Below the pieces are notes generated by a model, which was given only the letters and a program-made list of their open reading frames with translations, searched no databases and had not been told where the DNA came from. Below, piece after piece: positions 6,936 through 10,336 of a stretch of DNA of 10,336 nucleotides. How positions within the stretch are numbered: position 1 is the stretch's first letter; each line of letters starts with the position of its first letter. Origin of the DNA: an uncultured Planctomycetaceae bacterium (GTDB lineage: Bacteria > Planctomycetota > Planctomycetia > Pirellulales > Pirellulaceae). The translations under genes and the position numbers were made by a program. The stretch spans positions 1 to 10,336 of the forward strand of contig CALBTA010000497.1 of assembly GCA_937967755.1 (NCBI GenBank). The letters run 5' to 3'.

Positions 6936-8249
6936 ATGGTCATGCTTTACCAACATCGCCTACTTTGCTGCTGCTCATGCCTTTCTTTCGTGGCGTTTGC
7001 ATCTGCTATCTCCGCTATTGAATGGCCGCAGTTTCGGGGGCCGCAGGGGGCGGGGAAGGCGGTTGACGAAACTGCCCCGCTGAAATGGAGCGACGACGAA
7101 AATCTGAAGTGGAAGACCGAATTGCCCGGCCCGGGTTCTTCCAGCCCGATCATCGTGGGCGATCGTATGTTCGTCACTTGCTATTCCGGTTACGGAACTG
7201 GCGGGGGTGGAAGTATCGATGACCTTAAGCGGCACCTGATCTGCATCGACAGGCACGATGGCAAGGTGCAGTGGGACAAAACCGTCGACGCAGAAAAGCC
7301 GGAGGATTCCTATCGCGGCTTCATCAATGAACATGGCTACGCCAGCAACACGCCTGTTTGCGACGGCGAGCGGGTCTTCGCCTTCTTTGGCAAGTCAGGC
7401 GTGGTCGCGTTCGACATGGAAGGCAAGCAGCTTTGGAAGGTGGGCGTCGGCAAGGAGTCGAGCAATCGCCGCTGGGGCTCGGCCGCCAGTTTGATCCTTT
7501 ACAAGGACACGGTGATTGTGAACGCCGCGGAAGAAAGCCGTACCATTCGAGCGCTCGACGCGGCGACCGGGAAGGAAAAGTGGAAAGCCGAAGGGGGCTC
7601 GCTGGAGCTTTGTTTCAGCACGCCGGCGCTGGTCAAGTTGAAAGACGATACCGAAGAATTGGTCATTCCCGTGCCTGGAGAAGTCTGGGGCCTGAACCCA
7701 GATACCGGCAAGCTGAAGTGGCATTGCGACACCAACTTGACCGGCAACATTTCGCCCAGCATCGTCTCCGACGGCGAAGGGGTGGTCTACGTCTTTGGCG
7801 GGTATCAGGGAAAAGGCAGCATGGCGATTCGAGCGGGCGGCGATGGCGACGTGACCGACACGCAGGTCGTGTGGTCTAGCCGCATCACGTCGTACGTTCC
7901 TTCGCCGCTGGTGCATGGCGAACACCTGTGGTGCGTTGACGACCGCGGCATCGTCACCTGCATGAAGCTGAAAGATGGCGAAGAGGTTTACCGCCGGCGC
8001 GTTGAAGGGGCTGGCGGCGGGTTCATCAGCCGGCCGTTCTACGCCTCGGTCGTGATGGTGGGTGACCGGCTGTACATACCCAGCCGCAACAACGGCACTT
8101 ACGTGATCGCGGCGAAGACCGAGTTTGAGCAACTCGGCCTCAATAAATTCGCTTCCGATAAATCCGACTTCAACGCCACCCCCGCGGTAGCCGACGGCAA
8201 TTTGTTCCTGCGATCCAACAAGTTCGTCTACTGCGTCGGCGAAAAGTAG
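6936..8249 (+). CDS. Secreted PQQ-like beta-propeller (BamB-like repeat) protein
   Basis: A 437-residue protein with a Cys-rich hydrophobic signal peptide (about residues 8-27, likely cleaved after A-I-S-A), then I-E-W-P-Q-F-R-G-P, the start typical of planctomycete PQQ-like propeller proteins. Blades show the recurring pattern of a strand, a short turn, and A-x-D-x-x-T/D-G-K-x-x-W: I-C-I-D-R-H-D-G-K-V-Q-W, V-A-F-D-M-E-G-K-Q-L-W, R-A-L-D-A-A-T-G-K-E-K-W and W-G-L-N-P-D-T-G-K-L-K-W, with less regular blades to the C-terminus. Such folds act as exported scaffolds or, with PQQ, as dehydrogenases. The residues that bind PQQ and metal in quinoprotein alcohol dehydrogenases are not recognisable, so a structural or binding role is more likely; no substrate can be named. 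The ATG at 6936 has a second ATG at 6942 that would serve as well; neither has a clear Shine-Dalgarno sequence. It stands alone, about 100 bp before the EF-hand gene on the same strand. Confidence 0.88.
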   Translation: MVMLYQHRLLCCCSCLSFVAFASAISAIEWPQFRGPQGAGKAVDETAPLKWSDDENLKWKTELPGPGSSSPIIVGDRMFVTCYSGYGTGGGGSIDDLKRHLICIDRHDGKVQWDKTVDAEKPEDSYRGFINEHGYASNTPVCDGERVFAFFGKSGVVAFDMEGKQLWKVGVGKESSNRRWGSAASLILYKDTVIVNAAEESRTIRALDAATGKEKWKAEGGSLELCFSTPALVKLKDDTEELVIPVPGEVWGLNPDTGKLKWHCDTNLTGNISPSIVSDGEGVVYVFGGYQGKGSMAIRAGGDGDVTDTQVVWSSRITSYVPSPLVHGEHLWCVDDRGIVTCMKLKDGEEVYRRRVEGAGGGFISRPFYASVVMVGDRLYIPSRNNGTYVIAAKTEFEQLGLNKFASDKSDFNATPAVADGNLFLRSNKFVYCVGEK

Positions 8250-8332
8250 ATCGGCAGTCCCTGACGATCAGAAGCGCGAATTGACGTAGTCTTACAATCC
8301 AAAATGTGAATCAGAGTCACCCTATCCAACCC

Positions 8333-8340
8333 GAAGGAGA
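8333..8340 (+). promoter_or_regulatory. Strong ribosome binding site of EF-hand gene
   Basis: GAAGGAGA lies 5 bases before the ATG at 8346. It is the clearest Shine-Dalgarno sequence in the window and fixes the start, suggesting efficient translation compared with the neighbouring genes. Confidence 0.7.
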
Positions 8341-8345
8341 CCCCA

Positions 8346-8876
8346 ATGAAGCTAACCACCACACTCGTCGCCATTGCCGTGATGGCTCTGTTCACTTCCA
8401 CACTGTTGGCCCAACGCCCCGACCGCGACCGCCGCGAAGGAGACCGGCCGCGACCCGAAGGACGCGAAGGCCGCGATGGACCACGGCGTGATGGTCCGCG
8501 CGGCGATCGCCCTGATGGACCACCGCGCGAAGGACGCCCCGACGGACCGCGCGGCGACTTCCGCCCGCCGATCATCGCCGCTTTGGATGTTGACGAAGAC
8601 GGTGAAATTTCCGCCGAAGAGATCAAGAACGCCGCCGCCGCCTTGGCCAAGTTGGACAAGAACGAAGATGGCAAGTTGACGATGGACGAACTCCGACCCG
8701 AGGGCCGTGGTTCGCGCGGTGCGCCAGAAGGACGCGGACCGGAAGGACGTCGGCCCAACGACCGGAGGCCCGAAGGACGACGCCCCGATGGCGAAGGCCG
8801 CGGCCCAGGCGACCGCCCGCGCGGCGAAGGAGACCGCGGTGACCGGCCGGAACGCCCAACTCGCCCGGAAGCCTAG
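8346..8876 (+). CDS. Secreted EF-hand protein in Arg/Gly/Pro/Asp-rich disordered sequence
   Basis: A 176-residue protein. Residues 1-22 are a signal peptide (hydrophobic core [10 protein letters not shown], cleavage likely after L-L-A before Q-R-P). Two canonical EF-hand loops follow: [12 protein letters not shown] at about 80-91 and [12 protein letters not shown] at about 104-115, both with acidic residues at positions 1, 3, 5 and 12 and Gly at 6, so calcium binding outside the cytoplasm is expected. The flanks (about 23-72 and 118-176) consist almost only of R, P, D, E and G in repeated R-P-E-G-R, R-P-D-G and G-D-R-P units, with high charge of both signs; they must be disordered. The pair of hands is the only folded part. 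Function is unknown; binding to polyanions or the cell surface is a guess. Its stop lies 7 bp from the stop of the convergent c-heme gene. Confidence 0.85.
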   Translation: MKLTTTLVAIAVMALFTSTLLAQRPDRDRREGDRPRPEGREGRDGPRRDGPRGDRPDGPPREGRPDGPRGDFRPPIIAALDVDEDGEISAEEIKNAAAALAKLDKNEDGKLTMDELRPEGRGSRGAPEGRGPEGRRPNDRRPEGRRPDGEGRGPGDRPRGEGDRGDRPERPTRPEA

Positions 8877-8883
8877 GCCCGAC

Positions 8884-10336
8884 CTACTCTTCGACCGAAA
8901 ACGTGCGTTCGATGCGGCGCACGTTTCCTTCGCGATCTTTCACGCTGACGGTCAATTGCCCGTCGGCCAGATTTGTGACCGACTTGGGAAGTTTCAATTC
9001 CAGCACGCCGGTTGACTTGTTCCGCATCCGCTCGGCCAGATTCGTGCCGGCTTTCGCATCGCCGATGTCGAAGTTGGCGGTCACGGTCAGGCTTTCCCGA
9101 TCGATGCCGGTGTAGTAGTCGTGCATTCCGATCAAGATGCGGTCGAAGCGCTCGTTCACTCCCGCCCGCGGGTGAGTCATAGTGAGAACCGGCCGGTTGT
9201 CGTCCAGCATCCAGCCGAAGCCGCGCTCAGCGGGCTGGTCGGCGTCGAAGTCCAAATCAATCGGGCAACCCAAATCGATCCAGCGGACCAGCGTTCGCCG
9301 GTCTTCATCCGAAAGCGGCTTCACCTTGCCCGCTTGCACAGCGTCGGGCGGCGGCATTTGCTGGCCAACGTAATCCAGATCCCAGCGGGCGCGGAACTTC
9401 TCTCCATCCACTTCTTCCCCAGCCTTGGTAAGCTTGTCGTTGCCAACGCCGCCGTCGGCCGCGACGGGTGAAGGGTGATCGTCGTTGCTGAACCCGTCCA
9501 GCCGCTCTCCGTAAATCTTCCAGACCAGCACGCTGCGGCGCGACTGGAACTTGCGGATATACCGCGAGGCATTCGGGTAACCATACGAATCGTACCCGAA
9601 CGGCTGGTGCCCGAATTCTGCCTTTTCGTCCAAGGCCAGGCGGTAATACGTGCCGGGAAACTTCCCTTCGTGCTTGTACTGAACCAACTCGTCGTCGGCG
9701 TTCAAGTTCAAATTGCCGGCCGGCTGCTTGCCGCCCACATCGTCGTGACAGGCGACGCAGCTTCGTGTCAGGATGGGCTTGACGTCGCGAAAGTATTCAA
9801 CGTTGACGATCTCGTCGTCGGCTTGCTTCAGCCCCACGTCGTCCTTCGGCATCCATTGCCGCTTCGACTCGTCGTTCTTCTTCGCGGTCAACAGCGGCGT
9901 CTCTTTCGTCAAATCCCAAACCTCATAATCGGGCTTTGCCGCCAGCGTGTCCTCGAACAGCGTCGGCTGTTGGCTATGGGCGTGGCAGCCGCCGCAATCG
10001 GTCCGCACCTCGCCCGCGCGAAGCTGGTGCCACGTTTGCGACATGTTCAGAACCATGCCATCCTTATCGATTGTTTGAAAAGTGAACGCCGTATCAGCCG
10101 GAATCTTCGCCAGAAAACTGGTGTCCGGGTGGCCGTCGGGATCGAGGGGCTGAATAGTAGTAGGCACACTCCGTGTGCCGTTACCGACGCTCGTACGATT
10201 TCGTGCTTCAGCGGACGGCACACGGAGTGTGCCTGCTACCTTAAACTTCCGCACCGGTATCTCACCCGCAATCCGCAGCCTCTCTTGGGCGTGGCTGTAG
10301 AACCGTCGGCCTTGTTTGTGTCCGCGGTGGCGGTCG
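8884..10336 (-). CDS. Hydrazine-synthase-alpha-like c-heme protein, C-terminal part (5' end beyond window)
   Basis: The frame is open from the window edge (last full codon 10335-10333) to TAG at 8886-8884, giving 483 visible residues; a GTG at 10254 is internal, since family-like sequence (R-F-Y-S-H-A-Q-E-R-L-R-I-A-G-E-I-P-V) precedes it. The part with I-P-A-D-T-A-F-T-F-Q-T-I-D-K-D-G and the heme motif C-G-G-C-H (9982-9996) matches the HzsA middle-domain family common in planctomycetes. A second heme motif, C-V-A-C-H (9745-9759), lies after R-D-V-K-P-I-L-T-R-S. Then M-P-P-P-D-A and L-S-D-E-D-R-R-T-L-V-R-W-I-D-L-G, usual in planctomycete cytochrome-like modules, and a C-terminal beta domain. 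It is expected to be exported and carry at least two c-hemes. Nothing shows true hydrazine synthase activity; no hzsB/C partner is visible. A repeat at 10157-10239 is read in frame and adds about 28 residues. Confidence 0.82.
   Translation of the reverse strand, partial: DRHRGHKQGRRFYSHAQERLRIAGEIPVRKFKVAGTLRVPSAEARNRTSVGNGTRSVPTTIQPLDPDGHPDTSFLAKIPADTAFTFQTIDKDGMVLNMSQTWHQLRAGEVRTDCGGCHAHSQQPTLFEDTLAAKPDYEVWDLTKETPLLTAKKNDESKRQWMPKDDVGLKQADDEIVNVEYFRDVKPILTRSCVACHDDVGGKQPAGNLNLNADDELVQYKHEGKFPGTYYRLALDEKAEFGHQPFGYDSYGYPNASRYIRKFQSRRSVLVWKIYGERLDGFSNDDHPSPVAADGGVGNDKLTKAGEEVDGEKFRARWDLDYVGQQMPPPDAVQAGKVKPLSDEDRRTLVRWIDLGCPIDLDFDADQPAERGFGWMLDDNRPVLTMTHPRAGVNERFDRILIGMHDYYTGIDRESLTVTANFDIGDAKAGTNLAERMRNKSTGVLELKLPKSVTNLADGQLTVSVKDREGNVRRIERTFSVEE
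10157..10239. repeat. REPIN-like double-hairpin repeat inside the c-heme gene
   Basis: Two 25-base arms, 10157-10181 and 10215-10239, are reverse complements except one base. Each arm holds its own hairpin: GGCACAC-TCC-GTGTGCC (10163-10179) and GGCACAC-GGA-GTGTGCC (10217-10233). A 33-base centre separates the arms. Two inverted palindromes around a spacer is the form of REPIN/BIME elements, which RAYT-type transposases move in other bacteria; no such transposase is in the window. On the minus strand it is translated without a stop (V-A-G-T-L-R-V-P ... G-T-R-S-V-P-T), inside the c-heme protein. Confidence 0.75.

Noticed and set aside
8228..8758. A 176-codon minus-strand frame opposite the EF-hand gene
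   Set aside because: Its Arg/Pro/Ser/Gly repeats mirror the low-complexity sense strand, which has a signal peptide, EF-hands and a strong ribosome binding site.
8346..8876. The repeated GC-rich units of the EF-hand gene as a CRISPR-like or tandem DNA array
   Set aside because: The units are irregular in length and sequence and are explained by codons for R-P-E-G/R-P-D-G repeats.

Overview
The window looks like chromosomal DNA from a planctomycete, probably of the Pirellulales type. The evidence is the GC-rich, G/C-ending codon use, a secreted PQQ-like propeller whose mature end starts with the WPQFRGP signature, a hydrazine-synthase-alpha-like c-heme protein ending in an MPPPDA...LSDEDRRTLVRWIDLG module, and an ECF sigma factor beside a giant membrane protein. 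The lineage is inferred from protein character; no rRNA or other marker is present.

Left part (1-774): a minus-strand pair made of an NADPH-dependent FMN reductase (flavodoxin fold) followed after 3 nt by the first 37 codons of a SAM methyltransferase cut by the window edge. A 135-bp divergent intergenic region separates them from the plus-strand block.

Centre (775-6561): an ECF sigma-70 factor, a 207-bp spacer holding an imperfect inverted repeat, then a 1670-residue alpha-2-macroglobulin (A2M) family protein. The A2M protein starts with an 84-residue cytoplasmic helical segment that resembles the sigma-binding part of anti-sigma factors. A transmembrane helix, MG domains, a second pair of transmembrane helices placed where A2M proteins carry their bait region, a thioester motif (C1171-F-E-Q1174) and a C-terminal beta domain follow. 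My main proposal is that sigma factor and A2M form one signalling unit: an extracytoplasmic protease- or surface-sensing A2M whose cytoplasmic tail holds the sigma factor. This is inference from architecture and gene order.

Right part (6562-10336): a 374-bp spacer without a convincing gene, a secreted PQQ-like beta-propeller protein, a small secreted EF-hand protein embedded in Arg/Gly/Pro/Asp-rich disordered sequence, and, convergent to it with only 7 bp between stop codons, the C-terminal 483 residues of a minus-strand HzsA-like protein with two CxxCH heme motifs. That last gene carries an 83-bp double-hairpin repeat (REPIN-like) read in frame as about 28 extra residues. No tRNA, rRNA, CRISPR, insertion sequence with transposase, or origin was seen.
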